Part shown: positions 9,337 through 21,599 of the stretch, piece by piece | How the letters are laid out: each line of letters opens with the position of its first letter | Position numbering within the stretch: the first letter of the stretch is position 1 | Source: Heliocidaris erythrogramma | Taxonomy: Eukaryota; Echinodermata; Echinoidea; Camarodonta; Echinometridae | Direction: 5' to 3' | Assembly (NCBI GenBank): GCA_025617745.1 | Contig: CM046857.1 | Location: 26,940,094-27,004,093 of the forward strand | Length of the DNA stretch: 64,000 bases | Made by a program: the position numbers and the translations under genes | The notes under the pieces: model-generated | The model's database searches: none | Told to the model about the DNA's origin: nothing | Seen by the model: the letters and a program-made list of their open reading frames with translations, nothing else

Positions 9337-10387
9337 GTTAAGATGTTTGGGCTGATCCCTGCATTAAGGAGGTCCCTTCATCCATATCCGTTTCATTTCA
9401 ATACATATTCCGCATACTATATTGAAAGGAAAGATTCCTTTTGCAAGAGTAACGCATCAGGCTGTGCAACAAAAAAAGCATAATCAGTCACTGATAAGTT
9501 TGACTTCTTTGTGGTATGACGATGGAATGTTTCGCTTTTGTCACGTCGATATGAAACCATGTCGTCTTTGTGTAAATAAAATTAATTATGATCAAATTTA
9601 GGGGCAAGTCTTGTTTCGAAATCATTTCAAGTATCTAATGTCTAAAGGTATTAAAACTTCGATATCTCACAGGTAGAAACACAAAGTAATGTGTGTTCTT
9701 TCTGTCAGTCCTGTAACTGAACATGATTCTAGTACTGGTAATGCACAATTCGCCTCCTCTTTTATTATTTTATTTTGCATCCATTTGATGGAAGTTGTGA
9801 TATCCTTAATTATTATTTGTAATTGAGACACAAAACAGCTCCACACATCAATTTACACAAAACAGATGAATTGGTAGCATTTTGTTACAAAATAGTTATA
9901 CTAAAACATTGATTGTAAAATCAAGTACATCGCCTTCTTCCCCGCAGATTGCAATACGAAGATAGTACAAGCCCGGAAGTTGATGCCTAATTCCAGATGG
10001 AAAAGGGTTTTCCCCATTCTCAGTGAGACTGTATTGTATTGAGTATGGAATAGACTAATCCCTAATATTCCTATCTTCCTCTGGATATCCACCCAGCCCC
10101 CGGGCGTCGGTACTAACTGTTGTTCACTCCACTAGACCACCCCCCCCCCCTTTTTTTTTTTTGAAGCTGTGAGTACATCAGTTGACATTCACTGAGTTCC
10201 AGAAATTTCAAATTTTTGCTGACAAATTTATCATATTATGATATATACTACTGGTAACCTCTTCAGGAATTTCCAATGGTCTGTCATAATCATTAATGAA
10301 AATCTGCAAACTATCTTCTGACGTGCCCCCGGGAAAAAATGCCCTCTAAAATCATTTTCTTAAAGGATGGAATTTAGGCAAAGGCAA
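9337..10387. other. No gene recognised
   Basis: AT-rich sequence with a short C then T homopolymer block at about 10139-10162. A 63-codon minus-strand frame (9901-10092) shows no domain or splice context. Confidence 0.4.
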
Positions 10388-10567
10388 GGCCGTACGCAGA
10401 AATTTTTTCCTGGGGGGGGGGGGGCAAGATGATCGCTTTTTATTATTGGATCATTTAAATGTCTAAAACCCTATTTAAAAAAGTATGATTTTGAAATTTC
10501 TAGGGGGGGGGGGGGCAACTGCCCCCCTGCCCCCCCCCCCCCCCCCCCCGCTGCGTACGGCCTTGGG
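10388..10567. mobile_element. MITE with GGCCGTACGCAG ends
   Basis: Inverted ends AAGGCCGTACGCAG and CTGCGTACGGCCTT enclose ~180 bp with two G-runs and a long C-run. Non-coding. Confidence 0.8.
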
Positions 10568-11773
10568 CAAAGGGGAAGTTTTTCTCATTTAAAGCTTAAG
10601 CTGAACCTAAGACGTGCATATTTTATCATAGGCAAATGCACCAGGAAATAAATTACTTGAAATATCGAATTTCTGTTTTGGGGTTATTATAAACTACACA
10701 AGTCCAAAGGACATGTACTCTTTTAAAAGAAAATGATTTAATAGAGGGTGTGGTCAGACAGACCGGGTTATGGCATCATACAAGATATGATGCCATGATA
10801 ATAATAACTATGATTCATTATAGTAAACAATAATGGCTACTATTCCTAAACGGGTGTGTATCTCATCATAAAGAAATGGTAGTCATTTCATACCATCATG
10901 ACTAATTACTGTCATGCAACTTTCAGAACAATGCCATAATTTCTAAGACAAAAGGGTCACACCATGACAGCCCCGGTCTGTTAAACAGTATCGGATCGTG
11001 AAATAAACTCATCCCGAGTCACCACAATACACAGCATTTATCCTCAAAGAAACAATAGCAAGGTGCATGCGTAATGTGTGCTTTATGGGTGTTTTACCTG
11101 CATAGTAGTATCCTCCCTTAGATTAAAAAAATCAATCATAAAAAAGGAATTACTGACTCATTAGATTTGAAAAGTTGATTGAAATCATATGAATATATAC
11201 ATTTCACTGCTCTTTTCATGTATTCCGAAGCATAACATTTAACATGTTTAAAAACGAGTCACGGAGATATACCGTACAGGGAGCCGTTCCGACAGTCCAG
11301 GCAGTACGCTATGCTTTAATCCGAGTATCGTGACCTGCTAGCACCAATTAACATATTATGCCCACATTCATGACTAAGGAAATTCAACACAATAAAGCAT
11401 ATTACTTAATACTTAATAGAGCAGAAGCAACATAATACTTTAAGGATATGATATTGCAAACAACTTGAATAAGTTACATACAATTACATAGCGATGACGC
11501 CTCATACTATTGTATTGTAACTGCCCCACAAAATCACTTCGAAGAGATGGAACCAGTTACATTTCATTGATGAGGTTTAAGGTTCACCATGTGCATGGTG
11601 TGTGTAAGTTCTGAAAAAGGACTGTTTGGTTTAAGAAGGATAGTAGAGCAAGGAGAGAAGAGGAGATATAAAAGTGAGAACGATAGAATAGGAGTACAGA
11701 GTATTCCTTCTTGAAAAGGTGAAAGTCATGAAAAGGACTATCGTAAACCAGATGAAAGAAGGTAAAGATGTTT
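10568..11773. other. No gene recognised
   Basis: AT-rich and non-repetitive at the level I can see. Includes a local TCATGATGCC-like cluster around 10780-10960 and a purine-rich stretch at 11640-11700. No exon with both splice sites and an open frame was found. Confidence 0.4.
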
Positions 11774-11841
11774 GACGTTCCGAACAGCTTGACTGTCTGT
11801 CTTCAAGAGAGAAGACGGAAAGTCAAGCTGTCCGGAACGTC
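11774..11841. ncRNA. Precursor-miRNA-like hairpin
   Basis: Two 31-nt arms (11774-11804 and 11811-11841) around a 6-nt loop AAGAGA. Twenty-eight positions pair as Watson-Crick and one as G-U; two are mismatched. Size and shape fit a miRNA precursor, but a small foldback MITE is equally possible. The strand is unknown because the hairpin folds either way. Confidence 0.4.
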
Positions 11842-12047
11842 GAGCACCTCAATGAATGCATGGTGAGTCGTAAACCTCCATCAATTTTTATCTATTCCAC
11901 AATGCAAGCATCGTCCTTTAAAGAACATTCAATTACATTTCATCTTTAACTCACACAATTATAGTCTGGGAACCTGTCCCGAAATAATCACTCCATTTTA
12001 CAGATGAGATTTACAGAATTACAGAAGAGACCCCTTCAAGTTACTTA

Positions 12048-12424
12048 GACCATCCATGTCATTCACAAAAAGTTTGTCGGTCTGAACGAAGCCGCCGGGT
12101 TTGGACCCCAGAGCCCAGAGCCCCCCCCCCCCCCCGGCCCTCAAGTTGGGTCGATTTCAACCCATCTAACATATGCACTAAACTATACATTACCAAAACA
12201 CAAAAACTGAAAAAATTTCCGTGGAGATGTGTCGTCAGTCGGCCCATAAATATTGGGGGGGGGGGGGGGGGGTGTTGTCACTTTTTGCGTTCTGGTAATG
12301 TATAGTCACACAATTTCCTTCTAACAAGGGATATGCTACAGATGGGTTGAAATCGACCCGACTTGAAAAGGGGGGGGGGGGCTCTGTGGGCTGACAAGCG
12401 TTTTGTGAATGACATGGATGGTTT
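12048..12424. mobile_element. Foldback MITE with CCATCCATGTCATTCAC ends
   Basis: The left arm (12048-12190) and right arm (12290-12424) are inverted copies: CCATCCATGTCATTCACAAA at one end and its complement at the other, then polyC/polyG, GGGTCGATTTCAACCCATCT and ATACATTACCA. The G/C homopolymers sit at matching positions. The small open frame inside is not a gene. Confidence 0.8.
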
Positions 12425-14123
12425 AATTAACTTTAAGGGGTTAAATCTCATATGTAAAATAGGTGACTATTCCGCGACAGGCTCCTGGCCTAGTATCAGA
12501 AGGAAATATATTATATATTATATTTAAAAAGAGATGATTGGTACTTCAAAATAATATCAAAATAAAGTTATAGAGCACAGAATCTGACCGAGTTCCTCTC
12601 CTCGTCTCACTACCTACTTCCTCTTTAACACTTTTCAATATCTGTATCTATCTGTATCTCTCATTATTTGTTTTTCATCCAAGTCATTCATTTTTTTGTT
12701 ATTGTTTCGCTCGTCCTTGCTCTCATTCTCTCTCATTTTTCTCTCTCTCTCTCTCCCCTCTCTCTGTCTTTCCTCTCTAATTCCGTCTCTATCGTATTCC
12801 TTCCATGAGTGAGTTATATAATTTAATTGTTTATGGTTTTGTTCATACATTATTTGGATAAAGCGATTATCTTTTGTAATTTTTCACCCTTGATCAACAG
12901 AGAGGGTCTTTCGTGGGAGACCAGTAACAGCAAACAACTAATAATTGATGTACAACTGTGCGCATCGTTTTGTGACGAGCATGAAATTCCACAAACTTAT
13001 GTTTACGGTGTCAAGCGTGCTAGGCTGTTCAAAGTTATAAACAGGTATTTTTGATCTATATTTTAGCAACATGTTGTTTTATTTGACTTTTGAATTTTGA
13101 ATTACGCTAACGGAATATCATTATGAACTCTACATGACTGAGTCGAGTTCGCAGCTGTCCCTACACTTTCATACCTTCGTCGACGTTTCACGAGGGACCT
13201 CACAACTTGGAAGTGCAGCGAATTTCGATGACTTTTTCGCTTTCCATACTGTTTGAGATACATCTTCGAATACTGAGAGGCGACGTGAAATTTCACACTA
13301 TATGTACGTCTAACGTGAATAGAATAAAACCCATTAGAAACACGAAACTTCCTCTGTTTAAATGTCAGATACAACTTTTTGCTTGATTTCAAATGTGAAT
13401 AAGGATTTATCATTATCAAGGAAAATTGAGTGTTCTTTTCATAAATTATAAAATTTCCAATACAGATGATCGGGGACCGCATTAATACCCACTGGTCTTG
13501 CCAAAATCTGCACTTCATAATTAAATACTTATTGCTTTGTAATTGATTTTGGGGTCAAATCCCTCAAAGTTTCTAAACGCCTTCAATTTTCAGAAAACAA
13601 ACAATCAACCACGGGTTCCTAGTTGATAGTTAATAGGGGCATTTTGAATAAGTATAATGTTCGATTTTGTCGTTCACAAAATTCACAGCATGTTACACGC
13701 ATACGTAACCCAAGGACATGCACATGAAATGTACCTTAGGACAGGATGAAACGAATCTGTTACTAGAAATCGATCCCTCCCATGCTCCGGTCGTACTTAA
13801 ACCAGATTTCACCCGAACTACTTTTCAAATGAATATATATTGCTCATATAGTTAGGAGGTTCAATTGACCGCGTCACTGGTTGTGGTCATCTTTGTCAAT
13901 ATTGGAGTTTGACTTTGTTAGTATTACCAAAACAAAACAAAAATGCAAGCTTGTTGGGATTATTGTGTCCATTATGAGTAATCCCCGCTATCCTAACACT
14001 TTAAAAATTCCAAAATGCAGGACAATTTTCTCATACAAATTAAACATATTTAAATTTAGCGTCCACTGTTCCTTCGGCTCTATTATATTGTTTCGTTTTC
14101 TGGCGTTCTGTTCATTCATGCGA
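12425..14123. other. Spacer with one long unassigned open frame
   Basis: A CT-rich block lies at 12720-12790. A 138-codon minus-strand frame (13102-13518) is the longest frame here outside repeats. It is basic at its C-terminal end (a run of KRRRR) and I do not recognise any domain. No splice signals frame it and it may be chance. A 75-codon plus frame (12827-13054) likewise shows nothing recognisable. Confidence 0.35.
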
Positions 14124-14163
14124 ATTTACTCTGATTAGTGCATGTCGAAAAGCTTTAGTATTT
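14124..14163 (+). ncRNA. Hammerhead ribozyme motif E (decayed)
   Basis: CTGATTA (14131-14137), GTGCATGTC, GAAA (14147-14150), then AGCTTT and AGTA. The layout matches motifs A-D but the invariant G8 is T, so catalysis is not expected. Stem I retains about four pairs (TACT with AGTA). No inverted partner was found nearby. Confidence 0.5.
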
Positions 14164-14536
14164 TAGTACATATTATGTCCGTGTTTAACGCTATTTCCGA
14201 TATTTTAAAGTATTAAAATGTGAGTCCTCCCCTGCAGGAATGAACTAATTACAGTAGGCCACAAGAATCGTTTGAAAAACTCTTTAAATCTTTAACATGT
14301 TTAAAGTCATTGTGTATCTTACATGAATAACTACTTAGAGAAAACTGTTTTATCTGCATTTTTCCCAAATAGCTTGAATCTAACTGAACTTACAATTACA
14401 GGCATGCCATGCAGTGAACGAGTAACAACTGACAGTTGGTATCGCATGATTGACTTTATGCCGGAAGAGTCACGTTTGGACAGAACTATTGTCTGATCGT
14501 AACCCTTGTGCAACGGAGCCGGATTTTTTTCAATCA

Positions 14537-14820
14537 ATTTCAATTCAAGACATTTATTTCCAACTTTTCAATGTAAGTATACAAAGCAATAAATTAGCAA
14601 AAAAAAAAAGAAAATGAGAAGAGGGGGAAGGAGGTAAAAGCAGAGATAAGAAAGAGAGAGATTAGACCCAATGTAGGGTGGGGAAATGTCTTAAACCATA
14701 TTATTTGTAGGATGAAGTGAGATGTTTTTTATCCTTCTTGAGAAGCATGCAAGAGATGCAGAGTATTTTATTGTATCATGGATAAAGTTCCATAGCTTAG
14801 GTCCCGGTTCTTTGTCTATT
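14537..14820 (-). mobile_element. LINE 3' fragment (relative of 8343-9218)
   Basis: A minus-strand LINE tail: ORF end plus about 150 bp of 3' UTR terminating near 14537 (GAATTGAAATTGATTG as read on the minus strand). The 5' boundary is not clear; homology could extend beyond 14820. Confidence 0.7.
14691..14816 (-). pseudogene. LINE reverse transcriptase C-terminus (fragment)
   Basis: Forty-one codons and a TAA stop. The segment KEPGPKLWNFIHDTIKY, then ASLACFSRRIKNISLH, matches the GPxLWN box and following basic helix of CR1/L2-type LINE polymerases and lines up with the GPRFWNSLDP box of the 9.0-kb copy. Diverged from that copy, so an older or different subfamily. Not functional. Confidence 0.75.
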
Positions 14821-15851
14821 ATATTTCAGTAAATAATCAGTGAATGCCTGATCATTCTAATACTCTGATTGAAATATGTTGCATATTTTTCTCAACTCTG
14901 ACAAAAAGAAGCAACTTTCCTACGTAATTTGTCAAAACATTAATAGTAAAACACCTAACAACAAAAGGAGAAAAACTATACTGAGTATTTACAAAGAAAC
15001 TCCTGTCCATGTTTGAGTGTTTAGAAGAATTGAAGTCCTTAGATTTTTTGTTTGTAATTTATTTATTTATTATTATTTTTGTGTAATTTATCTATCTATT
15101 TATTTATTTATTTATTATTATTATTATTGTTGTTGTTGTTGTTGTTGATGATGTTGTTCTTTTTTTGGGGGGGGGTGGGTGTTCATAAACAAGGAAAAAT
15201 ATGAAACTTATGCTTAGGTTGTACTTGGGTTGATATGCCTTCACAGGAGCCATTAGCACGTACAGGTACTGGCGCCAATTGTAATGACGCATCGTACGTC
15301 TGAACCAAAAATTGAATTAGAATTCAAGGAAGTAATATGTTGAAGTTTCATGTCTTTTTCCCTTGCAATTTATGATGTATTGTTGCCGTCTTTCCGCCAA
15401 GGGGCTTAGACTATGCCTCATATTTGGTGTAAACACCGGTTTATATGCTTATTGTTCGTATCTTTATATTTATAAATATACATTACATCATCTGATCATT
15501 GTGAATGGAATACAAAGCATGTTGGACAGGAATGCCATTTTACATTTATTCTACAAATTTTCTTGACATGAGATACCATAGCCAGCTCAGCAAAAAATCT
15601 ACTTCCGGATGAACTCTTACATGTTTAAGCTAATGTGCTGAAAAAGCATGAGGCATTTTTGGTTGCAAGTTGTAACGGGGAGGGGGGGGGGGATAAATCA
15701 ACTGTGAGGTGCATGCTTTTATGGTCCTTATCTCTTTTGTATTCACAAATTAACTCATATTTTTGTTTTATTAACATAATGATGTGCTTATCACCATCAA
15801 GGGAGTAGGCACCGGTCTTACTCGATGGATGCAATGCAAATTAATTAGTTA
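14821..15851. other. Spacer with ATT/GTT microsatellite
   Basis: Bases 15060-15165 are a TTA/TTG microsatellite followed by T and G homopolymers. Small open frames at 15363-15566 and 15625-15834 show no domains. No gene recognised. Confidence 0.4.
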
Positions 15852-15980
15852 GAAGGGGCGTACGCGGGGGCCATGGCATCTTCTTGACGTTTCCTTTCCC
15901 CTCCCACTTTATTTTGCTCTTTTTTGCGCCATATAATGGGGCACGTGCCCCTTATGGCCCCTGTAGCTACGCCACTGATG
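15852..15980. mobile_element. MITE-like element, GGCGTAC/GGCGTAGC ends
   Basis: The right end reads TGTAGCTACGCCACTG, whose complement (CAGTGGCGTAGC) is a common end of this MITE class; the left end GGGGCGTACGCGGGGGCC is a degraded mirror. Non-coding. Confidence 0.5.
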
Positions 15981-17038
15981 TAATTCATAATGAGAATGCA
16001 ATCCTGAATGATGATACAGAAATCAACAAGTCAAACTAAATCACATCTTTGGGAGCAGGTCTCGAACCATTGTTCAGCGCTTCATAATCGAAGAATTGGC
16101 TTTGTATCAAAACGTGGTATGGTGAATAAAGGACTCCCTTATTTTACAATTGATCAAAGCAAAAGTTTGATTTATGTTGGCAGATAAATAGTAACCTAAA
16201 AAAAAGGTTCACTGGGCGTCATTTGAGGTGAAAATCGAACATTATCTCCTTACTACAATGTTCCATTAACCAATGGAGGTACATGATTTTCCCAATGGCT
16301 GAATGCATCAACATATTGCATAGTGCATGATCTCAAACTGAAGAAGTTGTATATGTTATTTTGAGAAAGGTACTTGAATTGTGCGAATGATATGAAAACG
16401 AACTTTGTTGCCCTTAACAACTGAAATTTTAAATGCTCACTCAAGATAGTGTTCCTTCAAAGATAAAAACGCTTTAGTTAGTATTTGAATCAGGATGTTA
16501 ACGAAGTTTATTCACCACGCTCACACATGACTCGTATCCAACAAAGCATAATTAGACCAGAAACTGTAAATGAGGCTTGACAATATACGAGCACAAAAGC
16601 TAAGAGACAGAATGTTGAACAAAGTGCTGCTGGGGTACATACTTTTAACACAATGTAATCCGTATAAGCTCTACATGATGGCAATCAGGCATGTTATCAA
16701 TGTTAGTCATTTTATTGGGAAAGGGGGCACTCACATGTCTCCAATCTTTCCTCAATAGTTTCAAGACCCAAACTGAGTAATATTCCGCCCAACTGCTACT
16801 CATGCATCATACAAAAGGAGAAACTATATGATTATGATTATGAAAATTGTCATATGCATAGTACAATATGGAAGCAAAATGCTGAGATTTGGCTTATCCG
16901 AGTATGAGGACATTTTGTCTTCAACTTGTCCTTACTGGTTTTAAGACTGTAGGATTATTACAAAAGGTAAGAGATTACAGGCCTTAGTTTGTAGTTTCAT
17001 GATGTTTTCAGGGAATCGTTATGCAGTACAAAGATTCA
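15981..17038. other. No gene recognised
   Basis: AT-rich. Open frames of 62-63 codons (16253-16444 minus, 16570-16758 plus) have no recognisable domain. A donor-like AAAGGTAAGAG occurs at about 16963 with no paired acceptor in an open frame. Confidence 0.4.
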
Positions 17039-17173
17039 GGGGAGCGTTTCATCAAGTGTTTTGTCAGTGATTTTTACCGACAAATCTGCTCTCAGCCAAT
17101 CAGATGCAAGGATTTCAGTAGCTTATAACAGTTGTCGGGAAAAATCACTGACAAAACGCTTGAAACGCTCCCC
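17039..17173. mobile_element. MITE with GTTTCATCAAGCG ends (copy 2)
   Basis: 135 bp, bounded by GGGGAGCGTTTCA and its mirror AAACGCTCCCC. Nearly the same sequence as 7266-7404. The better-preserved ends make this the reference copy of the pair. Confidence 0.9.
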
Positions 17174-18330
17174 AAGGCTTCAATATAGGTCAGCCTATAA
17201 ACGAGTGAAATTTAAGAAAAATATATATCAAGGGTTCAAAATTGAACCGTTTTCTTGGTGCATGTAACTAATGCAAGCAGTTCATCTGATTTCAAAACAC
17301 ATACATTTATCATGTAGATACAATACTGTCTTGAAAACGTGTAAACACAACGAGTATCATGAAGCAAAGTACTGTACAACCCGGATCCATGTATGAAAAT
17401 ATAATTTCATTATGCAAATAACAGACTGAATATCGCTCTCTCAACACTCAATACAAACAACAGTTCTTGGTATCAATAGCTAAGGCCCCACTGGACAAAA
17501 GATCTTGAAGTTCTACTTCTAGACCAAAATGAGACCATAGTGACCGCCGTTATGTAAGTTTTTAAAATGTTTCATCCCTGAAGAGTTATTGAAACTTTCT
17601 TGAATATATTGAGGGTTGATCTAATGTTGAAACTTAAAGCAATGCTCTAAAATGACAATCATTGGAATTCTTGATTATTCGGACTTATATATAGACATGA
17701 TAAAGAGAGATCCACTCTAAATTAATCAGATGGCATCCAGGTGCAATACTCTTTATTGAATGTCTTTGGTGTTTTTCCTTTGACCTGTTCATCCTGGTAG
17801 CACTGACTAAAAGATGTCCTTCCCTTGGAAAATGGACAACTGCTATATGGCACTTCAGTTGATAACTGTCAAAATTGACCAAATTCTCCTTTCTCCTTGG
17901 TAACCCTTTATTTCATTTAATTCTTCAGGAAAGTGGCTTGTAATTAGTAGCCCCTATGTGTTTGTGCCCTTTTCTACAAACATGACAGTAGAGTTTTGGC
18001 ATGTTTAATGCAATGACATAGGGTATCGGCAGGAATATAACAATTGTCATCAAAGCCATCGTTATCAGTGTCACCAACATTTTCATCAACGCTTTCATCA
18101 GCAGCAGCAGCAGCAACAGCAGCAACAGCATCATCCTCTCTTCCTCATTCTCCTCCTCTTTCTTCTTCTTCTTCTTCTTCTCTTTCTTCATCACAATTAC
18201 CATCATTATCACCATCATTAAATAATGCATGTTATAAAGGATGTCATGGAATTGTGGGTAAAACTGTCACCATGGTCAGGGTACACCTTCGAGATATTCC
18301 CCTCACCGGAAGCAGTATGCCAACACTTAC
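17174..18330. other. Presumed first intron; triplet microsatellites
   Basis: If the first exon at 18331-18397 is real, this is the start of its first intron. Bases 18098-18185 carry AGC/AAC and then TTC/CCT triplet repeats, which create spurious poly-Ser and poly-Lys frames on either strand. No exon found. Confidence 0.45.
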
Positions 18331-18397
18331 CTTGACCAAAACTAGGTGAAGCAAGTGCCGTCAGGAGGATGGCGACGATTGTGTGGGACAACATCAT
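18331..18397 (-). CDS. Candidate first coding exon with signal peptide
   Basis: A minus-strand exon starting at one of two adjacent ATG codons (18397 or 18394) and ending at a consensus donor, CAAG followed by GTAAGTG (complement of 18325-18330). The predicted peptide is MMLSHTIVAILL then TALASPSFGQ: a short N-region, a hydrophobic core and a small-residue AxPxxG cleavage region, as in secretory signal peptides. The exon ends in phase 1, which matches the phase 1 acceptor of the EGF exon at 4697 on the same strand and fits a first exon of an extracellular mosaic protein. The linkage is inference: 13.6 kb separates them, and further exons may lie between or the two may belong to different genes. 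The upstream 5' UTR and promoter were not identified. Confidence 0.5.
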
Positions 18398-19125
18398 GAT
18401 GAGTTATGCTCTCGACCAACGTCCGTCTAAACAAAGACAAATCACTCTCTCAGAGTCCTCCAAAAAGAGAAGTACCTGTAGACCGACCCTTTCCCCAATA
18501 CAAGAAGAGAATCAAGTAACGCCCTCCTTTTTGCTCGACAGCCGAACGTGAGAATGGTGTGAATCCACACATTCAAGCTTAGACACTCTTTCAAGTTTAG
18601 AGTCAATGGACCTGAAAACCAGGGTGTTGTCGCCCCTGAATAATTGTACCCGTGGGTGCATGCATGGGTTCGCATAAACAAGATAAATGTTTGTGGTGTA
18701 TCTGTGTTATTTGGATGATTTACAGGTATAATTAGTTTTTCTTTTGTTGAATTTCCAGAACTGAGAAAGAAAAATTTTAATTTCGTGGTAAGATGGTTAC
18801 TGAACCAGTTTGTAGCTGGAATTTGAGCTTTATAAGAATTATGAAATATTGATAGCACACAATTCAGGACGAGACGTGATTAAATGTAGCAAAAAGACGT
18901 TTAATTTAAAGTCCCCTGTGTATCCATTGTTATAAAGTTATTTAGGCCTACATAGTTATATTAAAGAACAAACTGTCATTGCTTCAAACGATTATCTGCT
19001 GCTTAAGACCATGAAGACAGTGTGAGGAAGGGCGAATGATCAGTAAATCACATTCAAATTCAAATTCATATTCATATTCATTCAAATTCTGATGATTACA
19101 CAAGGGATATAAAAATAGGTCTTTT
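18398..19125. other. Upstream of the candidate first exon
   Basis: Would hold the 5' UTR and promoter of the minus-strand gene if that exon is real. No TATA box placed convincingly. A 138-codon minus frame (18442-18858) has no domain. Bases 19045-19090 are degenerate CATTCAAATT repeats. Confidence 0.4.
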
Positions 19126-21265
19126 AGTCTATGGGCCAACGTAGACCCCCCTCCCCCCCCTTAGGCACAATTTTCTGTGATGTTTTCCTGGTAGCTAGGA
19201 CCCTAGGCTATCAGAATCTGCCTGTTTGCCAAAGAGTTAGTGGTGGGTGTGGCCACCAGGGCCGTTACCATGGCAACGCATCAAGGAAATATAGGAATTT
19301 ATTAAAATACCTAATATTTCTAATTCAGAAATTTGAAAAATGACCGGTAACCATCTAAATATATGTATTTTGAGTTTCCTGATTGATTGAAACCAAAATC
19401 TAGGTCATTTAAAGTCACGGTCATGTCAAAAAATGGCCGTTACTATGGAAACGGTAACATAAAAAGTTTATATTTTTGAAAAATATCTAAACTTATCAGT
19501 ATAAAATAGACAGAGAGGTGTCTACACAATCTTAGATTATATTTTTCTGTTAGCTAGGACCCTCAGCTATCATAATCTGCCTGTTTTCCATAGAGTTCAT
19601 GGTGGGCGTGGTCACTAGGGCCGTTACCATGGCAACACATAACGAAATACCGGAAATTAGAAAATACCGTATATTTGTCATTTAACAGCATAAAATATAT
19701 GGTAAAGCCTCTAATATATGTATTTCAACCTGCCCCACTGACTCCAACTACAATCTGAGCCATTTGAAGTCATGGGCGTGTAAAAAAGGGCCGTTGCTAT
19801 GGAAACGGTCCCACAAAATGCTTATATTTGTGTAAAATATCTATGATTTATCAATACAAAATAGAAAACAACTGTCTGCACAATCTTAAATCATGTTTTT
19901 CTGTAAGCTAGGACCCTCAGCTCTCATAATCTGCCTGTTTTCCAAAGATTTCATGATGGGCGTGGCCGCTAGGGCCGTTACCATGGTAACATAACGAAAT
20001 ACTGGAATTTAGAAAATACTGTATATTTGTAATTTAGCAGCATGAAATATACATGGTAAGGACTCTATTATATGTATTATAAGCTGCCCCACTGATTCCA
20101 ACCACAATCTGAGTCATTTGAAGTCATGGGCGTGTCAAAAAAGGGCCGTTGCTATGGAAACGGTCCCACAAAATGCTGTTATTTGTGGAAAATATCAATG
20201 ATTTATCAATACAAAAAAGAAAACAACTGTCTGCACAATCTTAAATCATGTTTTTCTGTTAGGTAGGACCCTCAGCTCTCATTTTCTTCCTATTTTACAT
20301 AAAGTTGGTAGTGGGCGTGACCACTAGGGTTGTTACCATGGTAACACACCAAGGAATTGAATTTTAGAAAATACTATAAAACTATAATTCAACATCACAA
20401 AAACAAAATGTAACCATCTAACTATATGTATTTTGGGGTGCCCGTTTGATTGCAAGTAGAATCAGAGACATTGGAAGGCACCGTCATGTCAAAACATGGC
20501 TGTTGCTATAGAAACAGTATGATAAAAATTGAATATTTCTGTAACTAATCAACACAAAACAAAGAACAGGTGTATGTACACCCTAAAATGGTGTTTATCT
20601 GTCAGCTAAATCTGAGTCATTGGAAGTCACCGTCATGTCAAAACATGGTTGTTGCTATAGAAATGTTATGGTGAATTAATAAATATTAGTGAAAAAATAT
20701 GTAACTATCCAATGCACTTTATAAAGTAAGGGTATCCACAACCTGAAATGAGGTTTTTCCCCTGTAGGTTAGCTAGGACCCTGGATATCATATCCTCCCT
20801 GACTGCCACAAAGGTGGATACTGGGCGACCACTCGGGCTGTTACCATGGTAATAAGATAGGAAATAACATATATGTGTAATTCAACAACGTGAAAATATT
20901 TAGTAGGCATTACATCTATTTCAAGCAGCTCTTTTGAGTGCAATTCTGTTGTGCGCTTTCAAGGTCACAGTCAGGTACACGATTATAATTCTTATTATCC
21001 GTTTGGTCTCAAACTGACGCCGATGGTGGGTGTGAGCACCAGCCCCATTACTATGGCAACGCACCATCAAAATATTGGAAATTGTTTGAAAATAACATAT
21101 ACATGTATATATATATTCTGTTTCAATAATAGAAAACACAAAATATTGGTGTGGATATACATATCATAAACTTCCAGAGTTATGACACTAAATTACAGTC
21201 ATAATCCGAATCACTTAAGGCCATAGTAATGTCAAAACATGGTTGTTGCCATGGTAGTATTATTA
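19126..21265. repeat. Left arm: ~356-bp tandem units
   Basis: Units marked by GCTAGGACCCTCAGCT begin near 19192, 19551, 19907 and 20262, then degrade (20605, 20768). Spacings are 355-359 bp. Each unit carries a GTTACCATGGCAAC-type palindrome and, about 170 bp later, GTTGCTATGGAAAC. Divergence increases inward. Confidence 0.9.
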
Positions 21266-21599
21266 TTAAAAAGGTGACAGATTTTTGTTATTACACAGCG
21301 GCAATTATGTTGCAAAGACATTTTTTAATCCCCCATGTGGGGGACCGTTGCAGTAACAACAGCTGATCCTAACTGGTTAGCTGTACTTGAGTAGTTATGC
21401 TTCCACCTCTATGCCTTGGCGTTGGGAGGGAGGTAATGGAGGCTTAATAAATGGATTCACCTCAGTCACAGAACCTAATGTATTCATAAGATGATAAACC
21501 TGTCTACTTGAAATAAATCTGAGAAGATTGGAATATAATTTAGCATACTTTCCCCTAATCCTACCCATAGGAAATCTGCATGTTCATTAAGGATTAACA

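Noticed and set aside
13102-13518. 138-codon minus-strand frame as a gene
   Set aside because: Long for chance, but no domain, no recognisable splice or promoter context and no AATAAA. It is mentioned in the spacer entry only.
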